DNA from: an uncultured bacterium
GTDB taxonomy: Bacteria > Cyanobacteriota > Vampirovibrionia > Gastranaerophilales > Gastranaerophilaceae
Direction: 5' to 3'
DNA: 8,643 nt
Assembly (NCBI GenBank): GCA_937894665.1
Contig: CALAWF010000004.1
Coordinates: 1 to 8,643 of the forward strand
Below the pieces are notes generated by a model. The model saw nothing but the letters and a program-made list of their open reading frames with translations. It did no database searches and had not been told where the DNA came from. A program made the translations under genes and the position numbers. Of this stretch, positions 1-5,033 are shown piece by piece. Each line of letters opens with the position of its first letter. Within the stretch, counting starts at the first letter, position 1.

Positions 1-288
1 CCTAAAATAAATAATAATTTTATGAAAATTGTTGGTTCTGCAATTGGTGTTGCTGTTGGTTCTAAAGCGGCAATTAAACTTTCTAACTTTTTAAGAAATG
101 ATAAAGAGGCTAAGAAACCGGAAAGAAAATTAAAACTTATTGATATGATTGCAAATTTGGATGATTTGGTTGCTGTTCTTGTTCTTGCAAAAATACCATT
201 TGCAGACAAGATTCATATAGAACGAGCTTTGCCTGTAATTTATTCTTTCTGTGGGTATCGTTCAGGGACTGGAGATTCAAGACGTTAA
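1..288 (+). CDS. 3' end of an unrecognised protein gene (5' end outside window)
   Basis: The reading frame is open from the first base of the window (P-K-I-N-N-N-F-M...) to a TAA at 286-288. An ATG at position 22 could give an 88-residue protein, but it is preceded only by A/T sequence with no Shine-Dalgarno motif. I therefore think the window holds the C-terminal part of a longer protein. The visible part has a small Gly/Ala-rich hydrophobic stretch (VGSAIGVAVGS), a basic segment rich in Lys (NDKEAKKPERKLK), a second hydrophobic stretch (LDDLVAVLVLAKIPF) and a polar tail ending GTGDSRR. I recognise no domain or catalytic motif and assign no function. It runs convergently into the hydrolase gene and shares four bases with it (TTAA, 285-288), with no terminator between them. 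Confidence 0.6.
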   Translation, partial: PKINNNFMKIVGSAIGVAVGSKAAIKLSNFLRNDKEAKKPERKLKLIDMIANLDDLVAVLVLAKIPFADKIHIERALPVIYSFCGYRSGTGDSRR

Positions 289-1007
289 ATTTGTTCAAAC
301 CATTCCGTGCAATGAGTTATAAATTTTTCAGGATAATCAGTGTACAAATCTTCTGCATGTCTTGCTTTTTCAAATAAGATAAAATCTTTTTTGCATTTTG
401 CATTTTTAAAGAGTTTTTGTGTATGCCAAGGACAAACGGTAGGATCTTTATCTCCGGCGATAAATAATGTAGGCACTGTTATTTTTTCTACTAAATCGAT
501 TGGTTTTTCTTTGGGTAAAAAAGGGTTTCCAGCTCTAATTGTCAGCCATCTTAGGGGTTCAAACTTTTGGAATAATGTAGGAATCCACGCATTTGGTGAA
601 TACATTTTATTTTCAATTTTATAAAATTCTGTTGGAGCTGAAACTGCAATAATTCCATTGATGTTTTTATTTTTAGCTCCTGAGATTATAGACAATGCTC
701 CTCCAAGAGAAAATCCAAGAACAAAGACTTTTTCATAATGCTTTTTGGCGTAATTTATTACGCAATTCAAGTCTTGCTCTTCTTTTGCGGTAAAAGTGTA
801 AAAGCCTTTACTTTTCCCCGAACCTCTAAAATCCATCGTAATTATATCAAAAGTTTTGAATAAATCTTCTGATATTTTTTTGAAAATTTTTGAGTCTTTT
901 GTCATAAACCATCCGGGGGCAATGATAATTACACTATTTCTAAATATGGAATAGTGATTTATTGCAATTTTTATGTTGTCTAAAGTTTTAAGAAAAACTT
1001 CTTGCAT
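285..1007 (-). CDS. alpha/beta hydrolase (S33/Hydrolase_4-like), cytoplasmic
   Basis: A 240-residue alpha/beta-hydrolase-fold protein, about the usual length for a minimal serine hydrolase of this fold. The catalytic triad is readable: nucleophile elbow G-F-S-L-G-G with Ser100, acid Asp188 in AGDKDPTV, and His217 in ARHAE. The segment APGW (30-33) is in the oxyanion-hole position, and MDFRGSGKSKG (58-68) is the conserved loop after strand 4. There is no signal peptide, so it should act in the cytoplasm on an ester, thioester or amide; the substrate cannot be told from sequence. Related proteins include peptidases, lipases and acyl-CoA or ester hydrolases. It is the last gene of a leftward three-gene operon. 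Its ATG overlaps the upstream stop (TAATG), and a possible Shine-Dalgarno (AGGTGA) sits in the upstream gene's last codons, so translational coupling is likely. Confidence 0.9.
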   Translation of the reverse strand: MQEVFLKTLDNIKIAINHYSIFRNSVIIIAPGWFMTKDSKIFKKISEDLFKTFDIITMDFRGSGKSKGFYTFTAKEEQDLNCVINYAKKHYEKVFVLGFSLGGALSIISGAKNKNINGIIAVSAPTEFYKIENKMYSPNAWIPTLFQKFEPLRWLTIRAGNPFLPKEKPIDLVEKITVPTLFIAGDKDPTVCPWHTQKLFKNAKCKKDFILFEKARHAEDLYTDYPEKFITHCTEWFEQI

Positions 1008-1687
1008 TATTTTGTTTCACCTGTAGGCATTATTATTTTGGAGAATTGTTCCATAAGTTCTGAAGCGTTAGGAATTTTACAAACATTCCCTGATGCAATC
1101 ATTTGTACAAGTTTTTCTTCTTCAGGTGTTAATTTTTGAACTGTATCGCTGTATTTTTTATTTGGTTTTTCTAACATTTGAGAAATTTGTGTTGTATTTT
1201 TCTCGCTACGAGCAATAAAAGCATCCACCATTGTATTTAGTTCGTCTTTTGAAAAATTACATTCAATAACCGGTTTGAATTTTGCAAGTTGTTCATCTGT
1301 TACTAGGGATTGGTTGATGTTAAAAACTTCTCTGATGTCTTTCCCTAATCCATTAATATTTCCGGTCATGTAGTAAGAACATTTGTTGTTAACCCATCCG
1401 TTTATATCAACTTGGAAAGATATTTTTAATCCGAAAATATCCATTGATTCTGATATATGTAATGGTTCACAAGTTCTAAAGTTATCTAGATATCTTTTAG
1501 ACAAAACATCAATTTGTTTATCTATGGCTAAAAATTCGTTTTTATCAGCCATTTCTTGCATTTGTTGAGCAGAATTTTTATTAACAGCTTGTTGTTCTTT
1601 TATAGTTTTTGTTTGCATTGCACTTGCAACTGTTGGAATAGATAGTAAAAGTGCGGAAATTATAAGTAATGATTTTAATTTTTTCAT
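1007..1687 (-). CDS. secreted four-cysteine protein, paralogue of its upstream neighbour
   Basis: A 226-residue protein with a clear Sec signal peptide: Lys-rich start, hydrophobic core at about residues 4-18, and an Ala-Ser-Ala cleavage site at 21-23. The mature protein begins with a Gln/Lys-rich helical stretch. A domain follows with four cysteines (C73, C103, C143, C203) and the motifs INGWVNNKC (95-103), ECNFSKDEL (142-150) and NVCKIPNASEL (201-211). The same cysteines and motifs occur in the protein at 1708-2337, so the two arose by tandem duplication and have diverged strongly. Conserved cysteines in an exported protein suggest two disulfides, so it is probably periplasmic or secreted. 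I do not recognise the family and propose no activity. AAGGAT lies 8 bases before the ATG. The gene follows its paralogue by 20 bases, and its stop overlaps the hydrolase start. Confidence 0.85.
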   Translation of the reverse strand: MKKLKSLLIISALLLSIPTVASAMQTKTIKEQQAVNKNSAQQMQEMADKNEFLAIDKQIDVLSKRYLDNFRTCEPLHISESMDIFGLKISFQVDINGWVNNKCSYYMTGNINGLGKDIREVFNINQSLVTDEQLAKFKPVIECNFSKDELNTMVDAFIARSEKNTTQISQMLEKPNKKYSDTVQKLTPEEEKLVQMIASGNVCKIPNASELMEQFSKIIMPTGETK

Positions 1688-1707
1688 TTCAATTTATCCT
1701 TTTTATT

Positions 1708-2337
1708 CTAAAACCCCATAATTGATTGGAGCATGTTTTCTAAATCGTTTGCATTTAAAATTGTACAAGCATTATCGTTCATTAATACATCTATCAACCT
1801 TGCATCAGAAGATGAAAATCCGCTAAAAGAAATTTGGTTAGGATTTTTCAACATTCTTCCGTTGCCACCCTTTTTACGTGCTTCTTCTTGTAAAATAGAA
1901 TCTCCAACATAAGCAAGTTGTTGTTTGGTAAAATTACATCTTACTTTTGGTGCAAAGGTTGAGATTTGTGCTTGTGATGCTGAAACTCCATAGATTTGTT
2001 CAAAACTTGAAGCAATTCCTTTTGCATCCGATACGAAATCTAATCTGCATTTGTTATTAATCCAACCGCCAATACTTACTTTGAATGCAAAATTAACTCC
2101 GCCCATATCTGTAACCATTGTTTCACTATAAGGTCTGCAGCTCTTTACACTATCTGCAAGTTTACTTCCTGTCGTATTTTGTTGCGGTTTGTATTGAGTA
2201 TTTGCGGGTTTGTTATATTGTTGTGATGGAGTTGTTGTTGGTTTATTTATTTTCCTTGTCGTAGTTACAACGTCTGCGAGAACTTGCGAGCTAATAAATA
2301 CTCCTAGTAGTATTAGAATTGTGAATATCTTTTTCAT
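1708..2337 (-). CDS. secreted four-cysteine protein, first gene of the operon
   Basis: I place the start at the ATG at 2335-2337, giving 209 residues, because GGAGAA lies just upstream at normal spacing. A TTG four codons earlier would overlap that Shine-Dalgarno. The N-terminus is a signal peptide (MKKIFTILILLGVFISSQVLA, probably cut after LA). A low-complexity Thr/Pro/Gln/Asn linker of about 40 residues follows, likely a flexible spacer. Then comes the four-cysteine domain: C67, C97, C134 and C191 in this numbering, with motifs IGGWINNKC, VRCNFTKQQL and NACTILNANDL. These align one for one with the gene at 1007-1687. The linker is absent from the paralogue, which has a helical segment in its place. 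The product is probably exported with two disulfides; its function is unknown. It heads the operon under the promoter at 2365-2392. Confidence 0.85.
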   Translation of the reverse strand: MKKIFTILILLGVFISSQVLADVVTTTRKINKPTTTPSQQYNKPANTQYKPQQNTTGSKLADSVKSCRPYSETMVTDMGGVNFAFKVSIGGWINNKCRLDFVSDAKGIASSFEQIYGVSASQAQISTFAPKVRCNFTKQQLAYVGDSILQEEARKKGGNGRMLKNPNQISFSGFSSSDARLIDVLMNDNACTILNANDLENMLQSIMGF

Positions 2338-2364
2338 TAACTTCTCCAATGCTATTTTACGTTA

Positions 2365-2392
2365 ATTATATAATTATATTCTTAAAATGCAA
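2365..2392 (-). promoter_or_regulatory. predicted sigma70-type promoter of the leftward operon
   Basis: On the minus strand TTGCAT (2387-2392) is followed after 16 bases by a perfect TATAAT (2365-2370). Transcription would start near 2358, leaving a leader of about 20 bases that holds the GGAGAA ribosome binding site of the first gene. A second TATAAT (2373-2378) lies 8 bases upstream of the first, too close to this -35 to pair with it. The motif is read by eye in an AT-rich region, so chance matches are possible. Its position at the head of the operon supports it. Confidence 0.5.
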
Positions 2393-2429
2393 ATAAATCG
2401 TTTGAATGGTATTTTGTTGGGATTTATTG

Positions 2430-2435
2430 TATAAT
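2430..2435 (+). promoter_or_regulatory. predicted -10 box of the rightward membrane-protein gene
   Basis: A perfect TATAAT lies 28 bases before the ATG at 2463. Transcription would start near 2442, and the short leader would carry the strong GGGGAGA ribosome binding site (2451-2457). No good -35 hexamer stands at 16-18 bases. TTGAAT at 2402-2407 is 22 bases away, so an activator or a weak promoter is possible. With the leftward promoter at 2365-2392 this forms a compact divergent promoter region. Confidence 0.45.
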
Positions 2436-2462
2436 AAGTTTGCAGTAATTGGGGAGAGCAAA

Positions 2463-3170
2463 ATGGAAAAAAGAAATCCAAATGATTTACTTATTCTTGG
2501 AGCAAGTATTTTATTATTAGGAATATTGCTTATGACTTATTCTATTTCCACTTATAGGGAAACAAAATCTCTTGAAGATAAAATAGATTTTGAAGAAATC
2601 GATAACAATAATTCAATGTCTTCTTCTGATAAGTATTTCAAATATCTCTCTATTGCAGATTTCCTAAATCAAAAATTAAAGAAAAATGAAGGTCTGTTAA
2701 TGAAAAATTCGAGCTGTGCTTATCTTGATTATGCTCAACATAATGCTCTTGCTCTTTATCGTTTAACATATAGTGGTATGGAAACTGATGAAGCTAGAAA
2801 AAGTGTTGCTGCGGGAAATATTAGAAACTTGTACAGCATGCTTGATAATTATAAAACATGTAAACAATCAAATGATTATAAAAAAGAACTGGGCGATATT
2901 TTGACGGATATTCAAAAAACAGATGATTTGTATTCTCAAAGACAGGATAGAATAAATAGTTTTATGAATGATTATCAACAAGCTTCTACTCAGCAACAAG
3001 CTTCACCCCAACAGCCTATGGATGTGCAACAACCTATTCAAACTCCAATGACAACAACTTATCCAATGCAGAATGCTCAACCTGTAGTTGACCAACAACC
3101 GGCACAAGCTTCGAATTATCCGGCTAATTCCACCCCTCAGACTCAACAACCATTTGAAATCCGTCATTGA
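2463..3170 (+). CDS. membrane-anchored protein with a Gln/Pro-rich C-terminal tail
   Basis: The start is the ATG at 2463 (235 residues), because GGGGAGA sits 5 bases before it. An in-frame ATG at 2406 lacks a ribosome binding site and lies upstream of the predicted -10 box. Residues 9-26 form one transmembrane helix (LLILGASILLLGILLMTY) after a short basic N-terminus, so the rest is probably outside the membrane. Residues about 32-170 are charged and look helical, with just two cysteines (C85, C133) that could form a disulfide. From about residue 171 to the end is a low-complexity tail rich in Gln, Pro, Thr and Ala, of the kind that spans cell-wall or periplasmic space or mediates protein contacts. 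I recognise no domain. It is transcribed divergently from the operon of secreted four-cysteine proteins, so a shared envelope role is possible but unproven. Confidence 0.85.
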   Translation: MEKRNPNDLLILGASILLLGILLMTYSISTYRETKSLEDKIDFEEIDNNNSMSSSDKYFKYLSIADFLNQKLKKNEGLLMKNSSCAYLDYAQHNALALYRLTYSGMETDEARKSVAAGNIRNLYSMLDNYKTCKQSNDYKKELGDILTDIQKTDDLYSQRQDRINSFMNDYQQASTQQQASPQQPMDVQQPIQTPMTTTYPMQNAQPVVDQQPAQASNYPANSTPQTQQPFEIRH

Positions 3171-3213
3171 TACTTTAATAAGTGATATTTATACACTTAT
3201 TATATAAGTTTTT

Positions 3214-3242
3214 GCTTAATATCAGTAGATATTGAGCATTTT
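3214..3242 (+). terminator. probable intrinsic terminator of the membrane-protein gene
   Basis: A 10-bp stem (3214-3223 with 3228-3237, one G-T wobble) closes a four-base loop AGTA and is followed by ATTTT. The T-run is on the + strand side only, so it fits the rightward transcript whose gene ends 44 bases upstream. The stem is AT-rich and the T-tract short, so termination may be partial. Confidence 0.55.
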
Positions 3243-3267
3243 CGCATTTTGTATAAAAATCAAGCAT

Positions 3268-3293
3268 AAAAAAAACCACTCATTGCTGAGTGG
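3268..3293 (-). terminator. strong intrinsic terminator for a leftward transcript
   Basis: Read on the minus strand, a perfect 7-bp stem CCACTCA/TGAGTGG with a GCAA tetraloop runs directly into eight T (3268-3275). This is the most canonical terminator in the window. On the + strand the hairpin is followed by the poorer GTCGTTTT. The nearest leftward protein gene ends 250 bases upstream, which suggests that a shorter leftward transcript, the candidate small RNA, ends here. Confidence 0.75.
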
Positions 3294-3320
3294 GTCGTTT
3301 TCTGCATCCTAATGGTCTCT

Positions 3321-3386
3321 TTTAGTGTTTATTATTTAGGAGTTTATATGTTTTTGGGGTTAATGAACTATTTATATTTAGTGTTT
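3321..3386 (+). repeat. two direct copies of TTTAGTGTTT
   Basis: The 10-mer TTTAGTGTTT occurs at 3321-3330 and again at 3377-3386, 56 bases apart, one on each side of the small ORF's start. The right copy overlaps one arm of the AGTGT/ACACT hairpin. In the antisense RNA either copy could pair with the same partner, so alternative folds are possible. Chance is also possible in such AT-rich sequence. Confidence 0.5.
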
Positions 3387-3482
3387 CGACTACACTTAAA
3401 TCTTATACAATTATTATGCCACGAGAAGAAAATAAAGTCAACAATATTGTTTTATAAATTTTTAGGAAATCCTAAAAGCTAG
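3348..3482 (+). CDS. possible small hydrophobic protein, 44 residues
   Basis: An ATG at 3348 opens 44 codons ending at TAG 3480-3482. It is preceded by TAGGAG (3337-3342) with 5 bases between the two, a better ribosome binding site than several of the large genes here have. The peptide begins MFLGLMNYLYLVFRLHLNLI and ends with a basic segment (HEKKIKSTILFYKFLGNPKS). The first 24 residues are largely Leu/Tyr/Phe/Met, interrupted by Arg and His, so it may associate with membranes. No family is recognised. The antisense transcription unit over its 5' end is compatible with a type I toxin, but an open frame this long arises by chance often enough in AT-rich DNA for me to keep confidence low. No strong rightward promoter is visible just upstream. 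Confidence 0.3.
   Translation: MFLGLMNYLYLVFRLHLNLIQLLCHEKKIKSTILFYKFLGNPKS
3413..3441 (-). promoter_or_regulatory. predicted sigma70-type promoter of the candidate small RNA
   Basis: On the minus strand TTGACT (3436-3441) and CATAAT (3413-3418) are separated by exactly 17 bases; each differs from consensus at one position. It is the best promoter match in the window. It lies inside the small ORF on the opposite strand, with no leftward protein gene beginning downstream of it. Transcription would start near 3406. Confidence 0.55.
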
Positions 3483-3542
3483 TAATAGTGTACAATTTAC
3501 ACTTTACAAAAGTTAACAATCTGTATTGCGGCTAAATTATTC

Positions 3543-3761
3543 TCAGTTTGAAAAGTTTGAGAGTTCTGAAACGGTTGTTTCGAGTTTTTCTGCAATATCA
3601 ATGAGAGTATCAAGTGACGGTTTGGAGAAGGCAACTTCAATTTTCCCAATAAAATTTAGTGATAAACCCAGTCTATCAGCAAGTTCTTGCTGAGTTAGAT
3701 TTAGCTCTTTTCTCCTCTTTTTGATATTTTTACCTAACTGTTTGTAAAAAAACTCTCTCAT
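3543..3761 (-). CDS. XRE-family helix-turn-helix regulator, 72 residues
   Basis: I place the start at the ATG at 3759-3761. The frame remains open to 3842, but that extension is built from the operator palindromes and has no sensible protein composition. The 72-residue product is little more than one Cro/C1-type HTH domain: basic N-terminal helix (GKNIKKRRKEL), LTQQELADRLGLS as the first part of the HTH, and the recognition helix around NFIGKIE. KPSLDTLIDIAEKLE forms the typical last helices of the fold. It should bind DNA as a dimer and, given its size, act as a simple repressor or antitoxin-like regulator. No ligand or oligomerisation domain is present. It is divergent from the pilin-like gene, and four TACGTA sites fill the space between, so autoregulation and control of the pilin-like gene are likely. 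No clear Shine-Dalgarno precedes the ATG. Confidence 0.85.
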   Translation of the reverse strand: MREFFYKQLGKNIKKRRKELNLTQQELADRLGLSLNFIGKIEVAFSKPSLDTLIDIAEKLETTVSELSNFSN

Positions 3762-3817
3762 ATACGTACAGTTTATACGTAAGCTATATTGAATTATACG
3801 TATTCTCTGTACGTATA
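3761..3817. promoter_or_regulatory. symmetrical operator array of four TACGTA sites
   Basis: TACGTA occurs at 3763-3768, 3776-3781, 3797-3802 and 3810-3815. Centre spacings are 13, 21 and 13 bases, so the array is symmetrical about position 3789. The outer arms form a perfect 11-bp inverted repeat (TATACGTACAG at 3761-3771, CTGTACGTATA at 3807-3817). Each half is therefore a two-site unit, TACGTA-N7-TACGTA, in opposite orientation. The array overlaps the -10 boxes predicted for both divergent genes and reaches the XRE start codon. Its regularity and position point to binding by dimers of the adjacent XRE protein. Confidence 0.75.
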
Positions 3818-3819
3818 AA
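3789..3819 (+). promoter_or_regulatory. predicted promoter of the pilin-like gene
   Basis: TTGAAT (3789-3794) and TATAAA (3814-3819) are separated by 19 bases, slightly long. Transcription would start near 3826, giving a leader of about 23 bases without a Shine-Dalgarno motif. The -10 overlaps the fourth TACGTA site and the spacer holds the third, so the operator would control this promoter too. Confidence 0.35.
3793..3798 (-). promoter_or_regulatory. predicted -10 box of the XRE regulator gene
   Basis: A perfect TATAAT on the minus strand lies 31 bases before the XRE ATG and would start transcription near 3786. At 17 bases upstream only ATTTAT is found as a -35. The box overlaps the third TACGTA site, so occupancy of the operator should block it. 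Confidence 0.4.
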
Positions 3820-3848
3820 TATCTGCAAAAAATTGTTACCATTAACGT

Positions 3849-4559
3849 ATGAAGAAATTAAATAAAGTTTTGGCTTTTACGTTAGCAGAAGTATTGATTA
3901 CTTTGGGCATTATTGGAGTTGTTGCTGCTATGACTATTCCAACTCTTTTGACTAATTTGCAAAATCGAAAACTAGAAAGCCAGTTTAAAGAAGGTTATTC
4001 AATTTTGAGCCAAGCATTCAAGTCTTGGCAAGATGATGGTATTGAAGGACGTTCTTACAAGAATTTTATTCCCTATTTTACAGGAGTTACAGATTGTGGC
4101 GATACGAATGAAACAAAAGATGATGACGAATATTGTATGGTTCGCACATCTAATACTGATGGTTCAGGAAGTCATGTAACAAATGCGGATTTTAATTATC
4201 GAAATTTTTCAAGGACAACAAAAAGTATTAATACCCGATTTCTTGATGATGGGCAATTTTATCTTCAAAATGGTATGTTGATTATGTTTGATCAAAATCA
4301 GCCGGATATACTTATTAGTATGGATATTAATGGAAAGAAACAAGGTCCAAATATTTGGGGATATGATTTGTTTACTTTTCAAGTGAAAGAAAATGCAATG
4401 AACGGAGTCTATGAACTTGTTCCTATGGGTGCTCCAGATACTTATTATACAAGTAAGGAATCTTATTGTTCCCTAACTTCTGGTTCCAGTATGAATGGCA
4501 TTGGATGTGCCTATTACGCAATATCTGATTCCGGATATTTTAAAAATTTGAAAAAATAA
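3849..4559 (+). CDS. type IV pilin/type II secretion pseudopilin-like protein
   Basis: A 236-residue protein with a classic class III (prepilin) signal: basic leader MKKLNKVLA, then FTLAEVLITLGIIGVV. Prepilin peptidase should cut between Ala9 and Phe10 (Ala rather than the usual Gly at -1) and methylate Phe10; Glu14 is the conserved Glu5 of the mature pilin. The hydrophobic helix runs to about residue 34. The periplasmic/extracellular domain has four cysteines (C83, C96, C207, C220), which could make a loop disulfide and a C-terminal one, and the motif DINGKKQGPN (159-168) followed by WGYDLFTF. I have seen this segment in similar pilin-like proteins. Whether it builds a pilus or serves as a minor pseudopilin is unclear, since no assembly genes are nearby. 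It is divergent from the XRE gene and shares its operator region. It ends 2 bases from the convergent yjbQ gene. Confidence 0.85.
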   Translation: MKKLNKVLAFTLAEVLITLGIIGVVAAMTIPTLLTNLQNRKLESQFKEGYSILSQAFKSWQDDGIEGRSYKNFIPYFTGVTDCGDTNETKDDDEYCMVRTSNTDGSGSHVTNADFNYRNFSRTTKSINTRFLDDGQFYLQNGMLIMFDQNQPDILISMDINGKKQGPNIWGYDLFTFQVKENAMNGVYELVPMGAPDTYYTSKESYCSLTSGSSMNGIGCAYYAISDSGYFKNLKK

Positions 4560-4561
4560 CC

Positions 4562-4978
4562 CTAGTAAACAATTTGTACGTTAACTTTTCTTGCTCGAGC
4601 CTTATTATCAAAATCGATTAGAACAACTTGCTGCCATTGTCCAAGTTGTAATACTCCATCAATAAGAGGAATATGAGTTGAATTTCCAACGATGGAGGCT
4701 CTTACGTGTGCATAGCCATTTCCATCGTGCCACATTTCGTCGTGGTGATAATTTGCATTTACTGGGGCAATTTTTTCTAATGCTTCAGGTAAATCAACAA
4801 GCAATCCTGGTTCAAACTCAATATTGGTAATTGAAACAGTACTTCCTTGTGCATAAATATAAACAACTGCATTTTGTAATACGTGGTTATAAACAACATT
4901 ACGTATTTGTGGAGTTATATCTATAATATCGGTATTCCCCTTAGTATGTACTGTGAAAACGTCATTAATAATTGTCAT
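4562..4978 (-). CDS. yjbQ: YjbQ/UPF0047 family protein
   Basis: A 138-residue protein matching the UPF0047 family over its full normal length. Diagnostic segments are QGSTVSITNIEFEPGLL (44-60), YHHDEMWHDGNGYAHVRA (77-94) with the conserved His and Asp residues, and LQLGQWQQVVLIDFDN (110-125). It belongs to the subgroup with GST...IEFEPGL rather than the HTSAS form of E. coli YjbQ, and has LGQWQQ where LGTWQQ is common. E. coli YjbQ has weak thiamin-phosphate synthase activity in vitro and can substitute for ThiE when overproduced; the physiological role of the family is not settled. No thiamin genes are visible here. AGGGG lies 7 bases before the ATG. It stands alone between the convergent pilin-like gene and the end of the rsmG operon, and may also receive readthrough from the latter. 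Confidence 0.9.
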   Translation of the reverse strand: MTIINDVFTVHTKGNTDIIDITPQIRNVVYNHVLQNAVVYIYAQGSTVSITNIEFEPGLLVDLPEALEKIAPVNANYHHDEMWHDGNGYAHVRASIVGNSTHIPLIDGVLQLGQWQQVVLIDFDNKARARKVNVQIVY

Positions 4979-5033
4979 TTTATACCCCTGAGTTATTAAA
5001 ATACTCCTTTTGTCTGCAACTAAATTGTAACAT

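Larger units (their letters stand above)
3268..3406 (-). ncRNA. candidate small RNA of about 140 nt, antisense to the small ORF
   Basis: A well-formed minus-strand promoter (3413-3441) and the strong terminator at 3268-3293 bracket about 139 bases with no convincing reading frame. The RNA would begin near 3406 with a small hairpin (AGTGT/ACACT, 3380-3396), continue through a mostly unpaired A-rich section, and end in the CCACTCA terminator stem. It would be complementary to the ribosome binding site, start codon and roughly the first 20 codons of the ORF at 3348-3482. It matches no RNA family I can name. I looked for a Yfr1-like core and found only a partial resemblance (ACTCC). The ends are predicted, not measured. 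Confidence 0.45.
3171..3542. other. 372-base region without a large gene: opposed terminators, candidate small RNA and small ORF
   Basis: This gap lies between the membrane-protein gene and the XRE regulator gene. From left to right it holds: an A/T hairpin (9-bp stem, 3176-3184 with 3194-3202); a rightward terminator-like hairpin (3214-3242); a leftward terminator (3268-3293); a 44-codon rightward ORF with a ribosome binding site (3348-3482); a leftward promoter inside that ORF (3413-3441); and two short palindromes (3460-3477, 3487-3503) with no T-run worth calling a terminator. TTGATA (3167-3172), 17 bases, TATACA (3190-3195) is a weak possible rightward promoter. Confidence 0.6.

Noticed and set aside
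340..624. Open frame of 94 codons on the + strand opposite the hydrolase gene
   Set aside because: It is a mirror of a gene with an intact catalytic triad, shows no ribosome binding site and resembles no protein.
2338..2349. TTG start codon four codons before the ATG of the first four-cysteine gene
   Set aside because: The TTG overlaps the GGAG Shine-Dalgarno that serves the ATG at 2335-2337, and the signal peptide begins properly at MKKIF.
2406..2462. In-frame N-terminal extension of the membrane-anchored protein from the ATG at 2406
   Set aside because: It has no ribosome binding site and includes the predicted -10 box, whereas the ATG at 2463 has GGGGAGA at good spacing.
3268..3406. Identification of the candidate small RNA as Yfr1, 6S or SRP RNA
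   Set aside because: Only a partial ACTCC resemblance to the Yfr1 core is present, and neither the 6S bulge structure nor the SRP Alu/S-domain motifs can be seen.
3460..3477. Palindrome TTTTAGG-AAAT-CCTAAAA at the end of the small ORF as a terminator
   Set aside because: The stem is A/T-dominated and the bases after it are not a T-run on either strand; it could be a coincidental repeat.
3487..3503. Palindrome AGTGTA-CAATT-TACACT as a terminator for the XRE gene
   Set aside because: The stem has only 6 bp, and no T-run follows on the minus strand (ATTACTAGC).
3762..3842. 27-codon N-terminal extension of the XRE regulator
   Set aside because: The extension is translated from the TACGTA operator array, has no ribosome binding site and lies upstream of the predicted -10 box. 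XRE domains normally begin close to the MREFF... start.
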